A DNA stretch of 64,000 nt from Lachnospiraceae bacterium (GCA_910575155.1 CAJTDX010000004.1:1-64000), one strand, 5' to 3'. Numbered from the stretch's first letter, positions 17,495-27,290 are shown. A program made the numbers and translations. The notes: generated by a model from the sequence alone, not told the origin.

Positions 17495-18457
17495 ATGAAA
17501 GGATTTGTAAAGATTGCATTGGGATTATCACTGATTTTAGTGATTTTGGGCAGTATGTTCTGCATGATAGGGCTTGGAATCGGATTTAATTTTAATGAGT
17601 TCTGGGAAAGTGTGGAAGACGGAGAATATTCCATCGGTTCTTTGGGAAACATTCCATTTGTAGTTCAGCGGGACCGTTTGAACTGGATGGACGACGGTGA
17701 GAGCTGGCAGAACGCTGATATGGACCAGTATGAGTTTTCCCTTGAGAAAGACGGCATACAGGGTCTGGAGCTGGATGTCTATTATGGAACGGTCTGTATT
17801 GATGAAAATATGGAAAATTCAGAAAAGATTCAGGTTATGGTGGAATACCGCAAGAGTAATCACAAACGTAAAGTAGAAGCATATATGGACGGCGGCACGC
17901 TGAAAATCAAAGAGACGGGGAGCAAACGCAGCATCAACAATGACAGTACCAGAATCACCATCGGTATTCCTTCTGAAATGCAGGAAATGGATAAAATGTT
18001 CAGAGAAATTGTTTTAAAACAGGATGCAGGCGATATTATTGTCGATACGCCATTGACAGCGGAGAAAATAAGTATTAATGTAAATGCAGGGGAGTTTGAG
18101 TCTGTCGAAAAGCTGAATGCTTTAGAGAATTTTCAGGCGGATGTAGACGCCGGAGAGATTGAGCTTGAAGATGTGGAAGCGCGGCAGATCAAGCTGACTG
18201 CCAATGTGGGAAAAATCTCCGCAGAGCGGATTGCGTCAGATCTGATAGACATCAAGTGCGGAATCGGTTCCATAGAAGCGACGGCGGCAGGCGCGGAACG
18301 GGATTATAATTATGAGGTGAAATGCAGCGTAGGCGACGTAACGATTGGCGGCAGCAGCTTTGGCGGTCTTGGCAATAAGAGGAAGATAGAACATGAGGCT
18401 GCGAAAGAGATAAAGGTAGAATGCAACATAGGAGAGGTAGATGTTTCCTTTGACTGA
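17495..18457 (+). CDS. DUF4097 family (toastrack-like) membrane-anchored protein
   Basis: A 320-residue protein with one N-terminal membrane segment (residues about 7-29) and a long beta-strand-repeat domain. The pattern of alternating short strands with Gly/Asp turns (VNAGEFESVEKLNAL, VDAGEIELEDVEA, KCGIGSIEA, CNIGEVDVSFD) is the DUF4097/toastrack type found with LiaF- and PspC-like proteins. I start at the ATG at 17495, after GAAAGGAGCAGCCAGT. The likely job is surface sensing or scaffolding in the PadR-controlled envelope operon. Confidence 0.85.
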   Translation: MKGFVKIALGLSLILVILGSMFCMIGLGIGFNFNEFWESVEDGEYSIGSLGNIPFVVQRDRLNWMDDGESWQNADMDQYEFSLEKDGIQGLELDVYYGTVCIDENMENSEKIQVMVEYRKSNHKRKVEAYMDGGTLKIKETGSKRSINNDSTRITIGIPSEMQEMDKMFREIVLKQDAGDIIVDTPLTAEKISINVNAGEFESVEKLNALENFQADVDAGEIELEDVEARQIKLTANVGKISAERIASDLIDIKCGIGSIEATAAGAERDYNYEVKCSVGDVTIGGSSFGGLGNKRKIEHEAAKEIKVECNIGEVDVSFD

Positions 18458-18484
18458 GACTTGTAAGGAAAGGAGAACCGGAAT

Positions 18485-18667
18485 ATGGAAAAAAGATTAT
18501 ATAAATCCAGAAAAAACAGAGTGATTTGCGGCGTATGCGGCGGTCTTGGAGAATACTTAAACGTAGATCCCACGATCATTCGCCTGCTGGCGGTGCTGCT
18601 GGGATGCACCTCTACAGGAATTATCATTTATTTTCTGGCGGCAATTATCATGCCGGAAGAATTATAA
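18485..18667 (+). CDS. PspC domain protein
   Basis: A 60-residue protein consisting of little more than one PspC domain: KRLYKSRKNRVICGVCGGLGEYLNVDPTIIRL-type N-terminus (residues about 3-35), then one membrane segment ending in AAIIMPEEL. PspC proteins take part in phage-shock or Lia-type membrane stress responses. GGAAAGGAGAACCGGAAT precedes the ATG. It ends the PadR operon and is followed by a terminator. Confidence 0.93.
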   Translation: MEKRLYKSRKNRVICGVCGGLGEYLNVDPTIIRLLAVLLGCTSTGIIIYFLAAIIMPEEL

Positions 18668-18694
18668 GAGAAAGACAATCAGATTATTGAGAGA

Positions 18695-18720
18695 GAATCC
18701 CGTTTAGCGGGATTCTTTTT
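18695..18720 (+). terminator. Terminator after PspC gene
   Basis: GAATCCCG pairs with CGGGATTC across a five-base loop and is followed by five T residues. Confidence 0.85.
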
Positions 18721-18945
18721 ATAGGAAATTCCTTCGGATTCCCTATAAACGATTATCGCACTGCGGCGGAAAAGAAATATGTACACTCGCACAAGAGGTA
18801 AAATATTGCTTCGCAATTGTGCTCGGCGCGCAAAGTGTCCAGGCCCCTCATGATTGAGGGGGTAGGGGAGTTGAAGTGGGCATGCCCACTTTGTTCCTAT
18901 AAAAAGCTTGTCACACTAAAGCGTAAAAAGAAGAATGCTAAGGAG
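18721..18945. repeat. Mosaic intergenic repeat, copy 2
   Basis: The first 29 bases match the palindromic module at 10791, and 18755-18781 (with GCACTGCGGCGG) matches 10834-10860. The rest holds further hairpins (CCCCTCATGATTGAGGGG; AGTGGGCATGCCCACT) and a tail resembling the 52 kb copy (TTGTTCCTATAAAAAGC). No gene is seen in this 286-base gap. Confidence 0.65.
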
Positions 18946-18953
18946 AAGAGATT

Positions 18954-19868
18954 ATGAATTTGCGAGGATTGGTTATTTCCCTGAAAGAATTTAATATTGC
19001 AAAGGAGAAAGATCCGGAGCGGTTCGTAATGGAAGACGGGCTGACAGAACTTTTGGACAGTCTGTACCGCTATGGGGTGCAGATTATTAATCTGGATATG
19101 TTTGAGGCTGACAGCCGCAAGAAGCTTGAGACAGTGCTTGAGTTTTATCGGATCCGGCCGGAAGAATGCCTTGTTTTGGCTGCGACAGACAGAGTTCTTT
19201 CAATCAGCGGAGACCTTGCATGTATCGGATATGTCAACCCTGGTATTCCACGCCAGAAGCTGTCTGAAGCCAGGATGATTGTGGAAGGCTTTGACGAGGT
19301 GGATTTTTCTTTTCTGGAGCGGATATATCAGCGTAAACACGGCATTCCATGGACGGTAATAGAGACAGAGAGGTGTATACTCAGGGAAATTACACTGGAA
19401 GATTTGGACGCCCTGTATGAACTGTACCAGGGAGAAAGTATTACCAGATATATGGAAGGATTGTATGAAAACCGCCAAAAAGAGGAAGAATATACCAGGG
19501 CGTATATTGAAAATATGTATACTTTTTTTGGTTATGGAATGTGGGTTGCAGTTGAAAAATCTTCCGGAACAATCATAGGAAGGGCAGGACTTGATCATTT
19601 GCAGCTTCAGGGTGAGACAATCGTGGAACTGGGATATGTGATAGGGGAACAGTTTCAAAATCAGGGGTACGCCACAGAACTGTGCGAGTCCATACTTAAG
19701 TTTGCAAAAGAGTCGTTAGAGTGTCCGAAATTGTACTGTTTGATACACAAAGAAAATCGAATTTCTGTTCATTTGGCGGAAAAATTGGGTTTTATATGGC
19801 AGGAAGAAATAAAAATACGCCAGAAGCCATTGCAAAAATATATGAAACCGTTGTATAATGTAGATTAA
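18954..19868 (+). CDS. HAD-like/GNAT fusion acetyltransferase
   Basis: The 304-residue product appears to have two parts. Residues 1-125 resemble a degenerate HAD-type domain (VISLKEF, IINLDMFEAD, AATDRVLSI, IGYVNPG), probably without full catalytic residues. Residues about 135-300 are a GNAT domain: TERCILREITLEDLDALY, then VELGYVIGEQFQNQGYATEL containing the acetyl-CoA loop (Q-N-Q-G-Y-A), and NRISVHLAEKLGF. This fits the RimJ/RimL-type GNATs with N-terminal HAD fusions seen in Clostridia. The substrate is unknown. AAGGAGAAGAGATT supports the start. Confidence 0.8.
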   Translation: MNLRGLVISLKEFNIAKEKDPERFVMEDGLTELLDSLYRYGVQIINLDMFEADSRKKLETVLEFYRIRPEECLVLAATDRVLSISGDLACIGYVNPGIPRQKLSEARMIVEGFDEVDFSFLERIYQRKHGIPWTVIETERCILREITLEDLDALYELYQGESITRYMEGLYENRQKEEEYTRAYIENMYTFFGYGMWVAVEKSSGTIIGRAGLDHLQLQGETIVELGYVIGEQFQNQGYATELCESILKFAKESLECPKLYCLIHKENRISVHLAEKLGFIWQEEIKIRQKPLQKYMKPLYNVD

Positions 19869-19974
19869 CTCAACTAACGAAGGTATACCTTGCGAAACGT
19901 CCGGCGATACAAAAGGGCGTCCAGAGGATGCATATGGGGAAACTGCAAGAGACGGGTAAAATGGAGAGATGCGT

Positions 19975-22305
19975 ATGGAAGATAGGAAGAGGAATCAACA
20001 GGAAGAGCAGCAGAATATAAAAATGCAGGATGATCATATCAAACCTACCAGGGAATTTGTGAGTCCGGAAACTTTATATGAGGAGCTGATTGCAAGTGTG
20101 AGAAGGTACCATCCTTCCACCGATATTTCTCTGATTGAAAAAGCGTATAAGATCGCAGAGAAAGCTCATAGGGGGCAAGTGCGCAAATCAGGCGAAGCAT
20201 ATATTATTCATCCGTTGTGCGTGGCTATTATCCTTGCTGAGCTGGAGCTGGATAAAGAGACGATCGTAGCGGGCATTCTTCATGACGTGGTGGAAGATAC
20301 CGTGATGACGGATGAAGAGATTGCAGAAGAATTCAGTCAGGAAGTGGCCCTTCTGGTTGACGGCGTTACGAAGCTGGGCCAATTGCCCTATGAAGCGGAT
20401 AAGGTGGAGGTTCAGGCCGAAAATATGCGAAAAATGTTTCTTGCCATGGCAAAGGATATCCGCGTTATTCTGATCAAGCTGGCGGACCGTCTCCATAATA
20501 TGCGTACCTTGAGATATATGAGACCGGAAAAGCAAAAGGAAAAGGCAAGGGAAACCATGGATATTTATGCTCCTATTGCCCAGCGTCTCGGTATTTCCAA
20601 GATTAAGACGGAACTGGATGACCTTTCTTTAAAATATTTAGAGCCGGAGGCTTATTATGATTTGGTGGATAAGGTGGCTTTGCGAAAAAGCGTCCGCGAA
20701 GAGTATATCGGCCAGCTGGTGAAGGAGGTTAAGAAGCATATCAAAGGCGCAGGAATCAAGGCGGATATTGACGGCCGCGCCAAACATTTCTTTAGTATCT
20801 ATAAAAAGATGGTGAATCAGGATAAGACTCTGGATCAGATTTTTGATCTGTTTGCCATTCGTATCATCGTAAATTCTGTCAAGGACTGTTATGCGGCATT
20901 GGGCGTGATTCATGAAATGTATAAGCCGATTCCGGGACGGTTTAAAGATTATATTGCGATGCCCAAACCCAATATGTACCAATCTTTGCATACTTCTCTG
21001 ATTGGCCCTACCGGCCAGCCCTTTGAAATACAAATACGCACCTTTGAAATGCACCGTACGGCGGAATATGGAATCGCAGCCCACTGGAAATATAAAGAAG
21101 CCTCCAATGGCAATAAGAGTCAGGAGAAAAATCAGGAAGAAGAGAAATTAAGCTGGCTTCGCCAGATTCTGGAGTGGCAGAAGGATATGTCGGATAACCG
21201 CGAATTTCTGAGCCTTTTGAAAAGCGATCTGGATTTGTTTGCAGATACGGTATTCTGTTTTACTCCTTCCGGAGATGTGAAAAATCTTCCGAATGGCTCA
21301 AGCCCTATTGATTTTGCTTACAGCATCCATTCTGCCGTGGGAAATAAGATGATTGGAGCGAAAGTAAATGGCAGGCTTGTGAATATTGATTATGCGATTC
21401 AGAACGGGGACCGCATTGAAATACTTACCTCTCAGAATTCCAAAGGACCCAGTCGGGACTGGCTGAATATAGTCAAGAGTACTCAGGCAAAAAATAAGAT
21501 TAATCAATGGTTCCGCAGTGAATTTAAGGAAGAAAATATTTCCAAAGGAAAGGAATTAATTGCGCAGTATTGTAAAACAAAAAATATTCAATGGCCGGAA
21601 TTGAATCAGGCCTCCTATCAGGGCCGCATCATGCGCAAATACGGGTTCCGGGACTGGGAATCTGTGCTGGCCGCTTTAGGACACGGCGGTCTGAAGGAAG
21701 GGCAGATTGTCAATAAAATGCTGGAATATTACCAGGAAGACAACAGACTGGCAATTACAGACGAGGATATTTTGAAACAGGCAGAACAGGGAGGGCTTTC
21801 CGGCGCTGCTTCCGGCGGACATAGAGAAAGACGCGTCAATATGCGTACCAAAAGCGGGATTGTGGTGAAGGGTATTGATGATGTGGCAGTGCGTTTTTCG
21901 AGGTGTTGTGCGCCGGTGCCAGGAGATGAAATCGTGGGATTTGTTACCAGAGGCAGAGGCATTTCGATTCACCGTACGGACTGTATCAATGTGCTCAATC
22001 TCTCTGAAATAGACCGGGCGCGTTTGCTGGACGCGGAATGGCAGACCAGCGAAGGCGAGGAAAGCCGTTATATGGCGGAGATTAAGATTTATGGAAATAA
22101 CCGTACAGGGCTTTTGGTAGATGTTACCAAAGTTCTGACAGAACGTCATATTGATATCAATGCGGTTCATTCCACGACCAGTAAGCAGGGAATCGCTACT
22201 ATTACCCTTGCGTTTGGGACTAAAGGCAAGGATGAATTAAACAGTCTGGTGGATAAGATACGACAGGTGGAAAGTGTGATAGATATCGAGAGAACCAGAG
22301 GATAG
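19975..22305 (+). CDS. rel: Bifunctional (p)ppGpp synthetase/hydrolase
   Basis: A long RelA/SpoT homologue that makes and degrades the stringent-response alarmone (p)ppGpp. Domains in order are an HD hydrolase with intact HD pair (ILHDVVEDT, about residues 95-105), the synthetase with RFKDYIAMPKPNMYQSLHT, TGS (FCFTPSGDVKNLPNGSSPIDFAY), a zinc-finger/helical region with RCCAPVPGDEI, and a C-terminal ACT domain. The RFKD motif is the bifunctional type rather than RelA's acidic version. I prefer the ATG at 19975 on GGAG spacing; another in-frame ATG is two codons earlier. The gene belongs to a conserved clostridial neighbourhood leading to hemZ, hisS and aspS. Confidence 0.95.
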   Translation: MEDRKRNQQEEQQNIKMQDDHIKPTREFVSPETLYEELIASVRRYHPSTDISLIEKAYKIAEKAHRGQVRKSGEAYIIHPLCVAIILAELELDKETIVAGILHDVVEDTVMTDEEIAEEFSQEVALLVDGVTKLGQLPYEADKVEVQAENMRKMFLAMAKDIRVILIKLADRLHNMRTLRYMRPEKQKEKARETMDIYAPIAQRLGISKIKTELDDLSLKYLEPEAYYDLVDKVALRKSVREEYIGQLVKEVKKHIKGAGIKADIDGRAKHFFSIYKKMVNQDKTLDQIFDLFAIRIIVNSVKDCYAALGVIHEMYKPIPGRFKDYIAMPKPNMYQSLHTSLIGPTGQPFEIQIRTFEMHRTAEYGIAAHWKYKEASNGNKSQEKNQEEEKLSWLRQILEWQKDMSDNREFLSLLKSDLDLFADTVFCFTPSGDVKNLPNGSSPIDFAYSIHSAVGNKMIGAKVNGRLVNIDYAIQNGDRIEILTSQNSKGPSRDWLNIVKSTQAKNKINQWFRSEFKEENISKGKELIAQYCKTKNIQWPELNQASYQGRIMRKYGFRDWESVLAALGHGGLKEGQIVNKMLEYYQEDNRLAITDEDILKQAEQGGLSGAASGGHRERRVNMRTKSGIVVKGIDDVAVRFSRCCAPVPGDEIVGFVTRGRGISIHRTDCINVLNLSEIDRARLLDAEWQTSEGEESRYMAEIKIYGNNRTGLLVDVTKVLTERHIDINAVHSTTSKQGIATITLAFGTKGKDELNSLVDKIRQVESVIDIERTRG

Positions 22306-22337
22306 CAGATATTTGCCTGTAGGTTCTCCGGTATCAT

Positions 22338-22384
22338 AAAACAGCCAGTATCTGTACTGAGAAAGTACAAATACTGGCTGTTTT
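22338..22384 (+). terminator. Terminator after rel
   Basis: AAACAGCCAGTAT pairs with ATACTGGCTGTTTT around a 20-base loop. On the other strand the same hairpin could serve the convergent chemoreceptor gene. Confidence 0.8.
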
Positions 22385-22394
22385 GCTGCCTTGA

Positions 22395-22432
22395 CAGGAA
22401 AACTTTACGGAATGCGTGAAAGTATCTTCCTG
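22395..22432. repeat. Mosaic intergenic repeat, copy 3 (short)
   Basis: The palindromic unit begins CAGGAAAACTTTACG and ends GTGAAAGTATCTTCCTG. The core AATGCGTGAAAGTATC also occurs in the copy near 52280. It lies between the rel terminator and the end of the convergent chemoreceptor gene. Confidence 0.5.
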
Positions 22433-22437
22433 TATTG

Positions 22438-24093
22438 TTATTTTCGCAGACGGAACATGTCAATCAGGTTCTTCAGCAGACCAGCCTGTTCGCTGAGCTC
22501 TTCACTGGTAGCGGCGCTTTGTTCAGCAGTGGCAGAATTGGTCTGTACCACATTGGAAATCTGTCCGATTCGTTCCTGTACATGAGAGACAGAATTTGCC
22601 TGAATCTGTGCGGCGTCTGCAATCTGATTGGTGGTTTCTACAATCTCATTGGCGTTGGTTACGACGGTTGCAAGCTGCGCAGCAGTTTCATTGGCAATTT
22701 TTGTGCCGTGTTCTACTGCGATAATGGAACGCTCAATCAATTCAGAAGTAGTTTTTGAAGCCTGTGAACTCTTACCAGCAAGTTCGCGCACTTCTTTGGC
22801 GACTACAGCAAAACCTTTGCCAGCTTCTCCTGCGCGGGACGCTTCCACAGCAGAATTAAGGGCAAGAATATTTGTCTGCAGCGCAATGTTTTCGATGGTT
22901 TTGATAATATTGCTGATTTCGTTGGAGCTGTCGTTGATCTCCTGCATGGCAAGGATCATTTCCTGCATTTTTTCGTTGCTTTCTGTAATCTGTTCGCTTA
23001 AGAACGTTACTTTCTGACTTGCCTCCTGGGCATTTTCAGCGGTCTGTCCCACATGGTGAGAGATATGCTGAATACTTCCGTCCAGTTCTTCCACAGCGCT
23101 GGATTGTTCCACTGCACCCTGGCTTAAAGCCTGTGCGCCGATGGACATCTGAGAAGAACCGTTTGAGACGTAATGGGAACTCTCAGCAATCTGGGACATC
23201 GTGCCGTTGAGCTTGGTAAGTATGCCCTGCAGAGACTCCTTGATGGAAGAGAAGTCTCCGACATAATCCTGCGTAATGTTGGAGGTCAGATTGCCTTTGG
23301 AGATTTCCTGTAAAATGGAGGAGATTTCTCCTATGTAGTTGCGCAGCCGGAGGATGGTATTTTCAAACGCATTCCCCAGAACACCGATTTCATCATTGGA
23401 ACGGATGTCAACCGTTAATTCCACGCCGCGGTTAAGTCCAAGATCTCCGTTTTCAATCGTTTTTGCCAGCGTTGTGATCTTTGAGAGCGGCTGGGATACG
23501 GAGCGTTTAATGAAAAGCGCCATCACAAGAGAAGCTGCTATGATCAGCGCAATGCCGGCGGCACATGACAGCTTGATGGTCAGATCAATCTGCTTAAAAG
23601 CGTCTTCCATGGAGACGCCTGCAAAAATCAAACCTGTGATAGTTCCGGAAGTATCTTTGATGGGAACATAGGAACACAAATAATCGTTATCCAGAATATG
23701 TGCTCTTCCCACATAAGTCTTGCCCTGTTTCAGCACAATCTCAGTCAGTCTGTCTGAGAGTGGGGTGCCTGTAAGGCGTTCTCCGTTCTGCTCAACAGTG
23801 GTGTACGCGCGTACATTTCCATCAAAAATGGTGAATTCACAGCGCATTTCTTCCTTCAGGTCATCCAGCATCTGGGTGATGGCCTCCGGAGTTTCCGGAT
23901 GATGATTTTCAATCAGGTACGCCAGCATGTTGGTACCGTTGACACAGCGGTTTTCCAGCATTCGCATAGTCTGTTTGTAGAACATGCCCACGCACAGCAT
24001 CACCATCATGGAAATGCTGACCGCCATTAAAAGTATCACCAGATTGTTTACTTTGCGCCCCAGGCGGCGAACTCTTTTGTTTTTCTTTTTCAT
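22438..24093 (-). CDS. Methyl-accepting chemotaxis protein (Cache-type sensor)
   Basis: A 551-residue chemoreceptor. A basic N-terminus precedes membrane segment 1 (about residues 16-38). A single extracytoplasmic sensor domain of about 130 residues follows with a [13 protein letters not shown] / [22 protein letters not shown] pattern typical of single-Cache sensors. Membrane segment 2 (about 172-195), HAMP and the long signalling coiled coil complete it, with the highly conserved hairpin tip ([20 protein letters not shown]-type, here followed by [17 protein letters not shown]). The ligand is unknown. No other chemotaxis genes are in the window. It is transcribed opposite to rel and interrupts the rel-to-hemZ cluster. 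Confidence 0.92.
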   Translation of the reverse strand: MKKKNKRVRRLGRKVNNLVILLMAVSISMMVMLCVGMFYKQTMRMLENRCVNGTNMLAYLIENHHPETPEAITQMLDDLKEEMRCEFTIFDGNVRAYTTVEQNGERLTGTPLSDRLTEIVLKQGKTYVGRAHILDNDYLCSYVPIKDTSGTITGLIFAGVSMEDAFKQIDLTIKLSCAAGIALIIAASLVMALFIKRSVSQPLSKITTLAKTIENGDLGLNRGVELTVDIRSNDEIGVLGNAFENTILRLRNYIGEISSILQEISKGNLTSNITQDYVGDFSSIKESLQGILTKLNGTMSQIAESSHYVSNGSSQMSIGAQALSQGAVEQSSAVEELDGSIQHISHHVGQTAENAQEASQKVTFLSEQITESNEKMQEMILAMQEINDSSNEISNIIKTIENIALQTNILALNSAVEASRAGEAGKGFAVVAKEVRELAGKSSQASKTTSELIERSIIAVEHGTKIANETAAQLATVVTNANEIVETTNQIADAAQIQANSVSHVQERIGQISNVVQTNSATAEQSAATSEELSEQAGLLKNLIDMFRLRK

Positions 24094-24134
24094 ATCTTAT
24101 TCACTCCAGTGTTTTAATAATTTCTGTTACCTAT

Positions 24135-24148
24135 ATACTATATAGTAT
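24135..24148. promoter_or_regulatory. Palindromic operator-like site at chemoreceptor promoter
   Basis: ATACTATATAGTAT is a perfect 14-bp palindrome 42 bases upstream of the chemoreceptor start (reverse strand). A possible -35 (TTGTTG) lies 16 bases upstream on that strand, making the palindrome overlap the -10. It differs at only two positions from the palindrome at the PadR promoter (16379-16392). Confidence 0.45.
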
Positions 24149-24319
24149 TTGCAAAAAAAGCAACAACATTTTGAAAAAAGAATAAAAAAATATCTGGTCA
24201 ATTTTTCTGGTAAGAGTTATAATAAAATAACTGTTACGTAAAAAAGTGAAAAATTGTTAAAATTTCAAATTTTTGTATATATTAAAATGATTGTTTTGTA
24301 AGAAAGGAACGCACAGATT

Positions 24320-24940
24320 ATGAAGATTGAGCAATATTGTGTCGGTCAGGTTGGAACCAACTGCTATTTTGCTGTCAATGAAGAGACAAAGGAACTGCTG
24401 GTGATTGATCCGGGAGATTCTGCGCAGATGCTTGCGGAAAAGATTCGCCGGAAAGGGCTTAGGCCTGCGGCGGTGCTGCTGACCCACGGTCATTTTGATC
24501 ATGCCATGGCGGCGCAGGAGCTTGCGGAGCTGTTTGATGTAAAAATATATGCTCATGAAGCGGAAAAGAGTACTTTAGAGCAGCCGGCGCTGAATGTGTC
24601 AGCGATGATTGGGCGCAGGGACAGCTACCATGCGGATCTTTATGTGAGCGACGGAGACGTGCTGAACCTGGCGGGTATGGAGATTCAGGTGCTTCATACG
24701 CCGGGCCATACGGAGGGGGGATGCTGCTATTATCTGGAAAAGGAACAGGTATTGTTCAGCGGTGATACTCTGTTTTGCCAGTCAGTGGGAAGAACGGATT
24801 TTCCGGGAGGAAGCATGACAAAGATTGTACGTTCCATCCGGGAAAAGCTGCTGACGCTGCCGGATCAGGTGAACGTATATCCGGGGCATATGGATCTGAC
24901 AACTATTGGCATGGAACGGGCGCAGAATCCGTTTCTGTAG
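24320..24940 (+). CDS. Metallo-beta-lactamase-fold hydrolase (glyoxalase II-like)
   Basis: A 206-residue MBL-fold hydrolase with the metal motif LTHGHFDHAMA (HxHxDH), a second metal His in LHTPGHTEGGCCY, the Asp in FSGDTLF, and a final His in YPGHMDLT. This is the YcbL/GloB-like class that usually acts on thioesters, though the substrate is not predictable here. AAGAAAGGAACGCACAGATT precedes the ATG. A candidate promoter has TATAAT at 24218 with a weak -35 TGGTCA 17 bases earlier. It is followed within 24 bases by hemZ, its usual neighbour in Clostridia. Confidence 0.9.
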   Translation: MKIEQYCVGQVGTNCYFAVNEETKELLVIDPGDSAQMLAEKIRRKGLRPAAVLLTHGHFDHAMAAQELAELFDVKIYAHEAEKSTLEQPALNVSAMIGRRDSYHADLYVSDGDVLNLAGMEIQVLHTPGHTEGGCCYYLEKEQVLFSGDTLFCQSVGRTDFPGGSMTKIVRSIREKLLTLPDQVNVYPGHMDLTTIGMERAQNPFL

Positions 24941-24964
24941 AAAGATTTGATAAAGAGAACGAAT

Positions 24965-26470
24965 ATGATAACGGTATGTTTAAATAAAGCAGATTTTGAA
25001 TATGATATCCATTCGCTGGTAAAGGCGTTTTATCCGGTTCAAGAGGTGAAAGTTTTTGCAGACCCGGAAAAGATCCACAGTCTGGAGCAGCATGTTGCGC
25101 CTTTGTTCAGGCTGGATATTTTTTATCACACAGGCGGACAGGGGCAAAAAGACAGAATAGAATTGATCCTGCGGCGTCTGCCGGCAGAGGCAGAAGAAGA
25201 GAGTCGCATTGACGTCCGCAAGGAGACGGAGGCAGATTTTGCAGACCGCAAAGAGACAAAGAACCAGTTAAAACGCTGTCTCTACCGGATGCTTTCAGAG
25301 TATACGGGTAAGAAGCTTCCCTGGGGAACTCTTACCGGAATCCGGCCGGTTAAGATTCCTATGTCAATGCTGGAGGCGGGCAGGCAGGAATCAGAAATCA
25401 AAGCCTATATAACAGAAACTTATCTGGCGTCTGAACAGAAGACAGATCTCAGCATTGAGATTGCCGGACGGGAAATGGAACTGCTGCGGCAAATGGATTA
25501 CAAGGACGGCTACAGTCTCTATGTGGGGATTCCGTTTTGTCCCAGCATCTGTTCTTACTGTTCTTTTTCTTCCTCGCCCATTGCAGTCTGGAAAGACAGG
25601 GTGGAAAGCTTTTTGAATGCTTTGGCACATGAAATTGATTCTGCAGCGCAGATCTGTTCCGGCAGAAAACTGAACACGATCTATATTGGAGGAGGAACGC
25701 CCACTACCTTAACGCCGTCGCAGCTGGAGCGATTATTAAGCAAGATAGAGACCAGCTTTGAGTTTTCACATCTGGCAGAATATACGGTGGAAGCCGGAAG
25801 GCCGGACAGTATAACCAGAGATAAGCTGAATCTTTTGAAAATCCACGGAGTTTCCAGAATTTCGATCAATCCGCAGACCATGAAGCAGGAGACGCTTAAT
25901 ATTATCGGGCGCCGTCACACTGTAGAGCAGACGACAGAGGCGTTTTGGCTTGCGAGAAAGCTGGGGTTTGATAATATCAATATGGATCTTATTTTAGGAC
26001 TGCCGGGAGAGGGCATAAAAGATGTGGAATATACTATGGAATCCATAAAAACCCTGTCTCCGGACAGTCTGACCATACATTCTCTTGCGATGAAACGGGC
26101 GGCAAGATTTCAGATGTTTCCGGAAGAATATCAGAAATTTTCTATGACAAATAGTTGGGAAGCGGTAGATTTAACGTCTGAGTATGCCAGGAAAATGGAA
26201 TTATTTCCCTACTACCTCTACCGGCAGAAAAACATGGCTGGCAATTTTGAGAATGTCGGATATGCGAAGTCCGGAAAGGAAGGGATTTATAACATTCTGA
26301 TGATGGAGGAAGTGCAGGACATAGTGGCGCTGGGCGCCGGAAGCATTTCGAAAAGAGTATATCCTGACGGGCGGATCGAGAGATGTGAAAATGTCAAGGA
26401 TGTGGCTTCGTTCATAGAACGCATCGACGAGATGATTGAGAGAAAACGGAAGCTGCTTACGGATTTTTAA
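24965..26470 (+). CDS. hemZ: Coproporphyrinogen dehydrogenase HemZ (radical SAM)
   Basis: HemZ is an oxygen-independent coproporphyrinogen oxidase-like radical SAM enzyme. The cluster motif is CPSICSYCSF (CxxxCxxC). TPTTLTPSQLERLL and NMDLILGLPGE match HemN/HemZ proteins, and the roughly 180-residue N-terminal extension before the cluster is typical for HemZ. I start at the ATG at 24965; a TTG six codons earlier is possible. Whether it makes haem here or has another role is uncertain, since no other haem genes are visible. It is the last core gene before the mobile island. Confidence 0.9.
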   Translation: MITVCLNKADFEYDIHSLVKAFYPVQEVKVFADPEKIHSLEQHVAPLFRLDIFYHTGGQGQKDRIELILRRLPAEAEEESRIDVRKETEADFADRKETKNQLKRCLYRMLSEYTGKKLPWGTLTGIRPVKIPMSMLEAGRQESEIKAYITETYLASEQKTDLSIEIAGREMELLRQMDYKDGYSLYVGIPFCPSICSYCSFSSSPIAVWKDRVESFLNALAHEIDSAAQICSGRKLNTIYIGGGTPTTLTPSQLERLLSKIETSFEFSHLAEYTVEAGRPDSITRDKLNLLKIHGVSRISINPQTMKQETLNIIGRRHTVEQTTEAFWLARKLGFDNINMDLILGLPGEGIKDVEYTMESIKTLSPDSLTIHSLAMKRAARFQMFPEEYQKFSMTNSWEAVDLTSEYARKMELFPYYLYRQKNMAGNFENVGYAKSGKEGIYNILMMEEVQDIVALGAGSISKRVYPDGRIERCENVKDVASFIERIDEMIERKRKLLTDF

Positions 26471-26580
26471 GCGTTTTTCCATTCTCGCAAAGTACAGGAA
26501 ATGGTGGAACGTACATCAAATTTTTACTTGATAGTACAGAATAATACGCAATAAATGTGAAAATCTGAATATTGTGCTTT

Positions 26581-26621
26581 AAAGGACAATCTTGTTCAAA
26601 CGAATAGGACTGTCCTTTTTT
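26581..26621 (+). terminator. Terminator after hemZ
   Basis: AAAGGACA pairs with TGTCCTTT and runs into six T residues. It marks the end of the hemZ transcript and the left side of the island. Confidence 0.7.
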
Positions 26622-26710
26622 ATAGTCTGACAACAATTTTATTTTAAGGAAGTTCAGGTGTGAATAACACAGCGTTAAGAGCAGGGGCGCAGAGCGCCAA
26701 TAACACACAC

Positions 26711-26903
26711 ATGTTTTTTGCAAACGAGGAACATGAGAAATTTTACTTGGAAAAATTGCAACAGACGAGGTATCAGGACTGCTATCACAAGGCTTTGATC
26801 TATATATTCGGTATTTCTGATGACACGAGGAACCATTTCAGCCAGATTTACGATATTAAGTCCGGGTACATCAAAACGGAGCGTCTGCATCAGGGCTGTG
26901 TTT
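26711..26903 (+). pseudogene. DUF6075-like element protein, truncated
   Basis: From MFFANEEHEKFYLEKLQQ through YQDCYHKALIYIFGIS and QIYDIKSGYIKTERLHQG the frame matches a small protein common in Lachnospiraceae conjugative elements (DUF6075). The expected C-terminal 40 or so residues are replaced by unrelated sequence after LHQG. The frame also runs upstream to 26660 without a ribosome site. It marks the left part of the decayed element. Confidence 0.5.
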
Positions 26904-27132
26904 GCATGTCAGCGTGGAGTACATATTTTATATTATAATACTTGCCGTTCATCCTATAATACGGTCAGCACACTGGTTTTCTCAGTTTGGTCACATTACC
27001 GTCCCCATAGATATTATTTTGCACCATTTTTCCGTAGGGACGAATCACACACAATATAGTATTTGCCACAGAAATTTGGTATACTATAAAAAAGCGAATT
27101 CTAACGCATCGTCAATTGAGAGGAGGATTTAT
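26904..27132. other. No supported gene
   Basis: AT-rich sequence with short open frames lacking ribosome sites. Nothing is recognised between the truncated DUF6075-like frame and the antitoxin fragment. Confidence 0.5.
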
Positions 27133-27290
27133 ATGACAACTCTGGAAAACACAATCTCTATGATGCAGTCGCTTCGGGGAAATGTATGGACGCTGCCGGA
27201 GTACGACCGGGAATCAAGAACCTATACTATATGTATCACATGATGAAGATGATGGAATGTGGCAATTCTTATGTGGAAAAACACATGAAT
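27133..27290 (+). pseudogene. Chimera of antitoxin start and DUF2185-like fragment
   Basis: A good ribosome site (GAGAGGAGGATTTAT) precedes an ATG that reads MTTLENTISMMQSL, the usual start of a RelB/Phd-like antitoxin. The frame then meets unrelated sequence and stops at 27243. From 27222 the sequence matches the middle of the intact gene at 28764: the pieces encoding SHDEDDGMWQFLCG are nearly identical at DNA level. So two truncated genes have been joined by deletion. Confidence 0.5.

Noticed and set aside
18721-18953. Riboswitch before the HAD-GNAT gene
   Set aside because: The hairpins there are shared with other intergenic repeats at unrelated genes, so a repeat explains them better.
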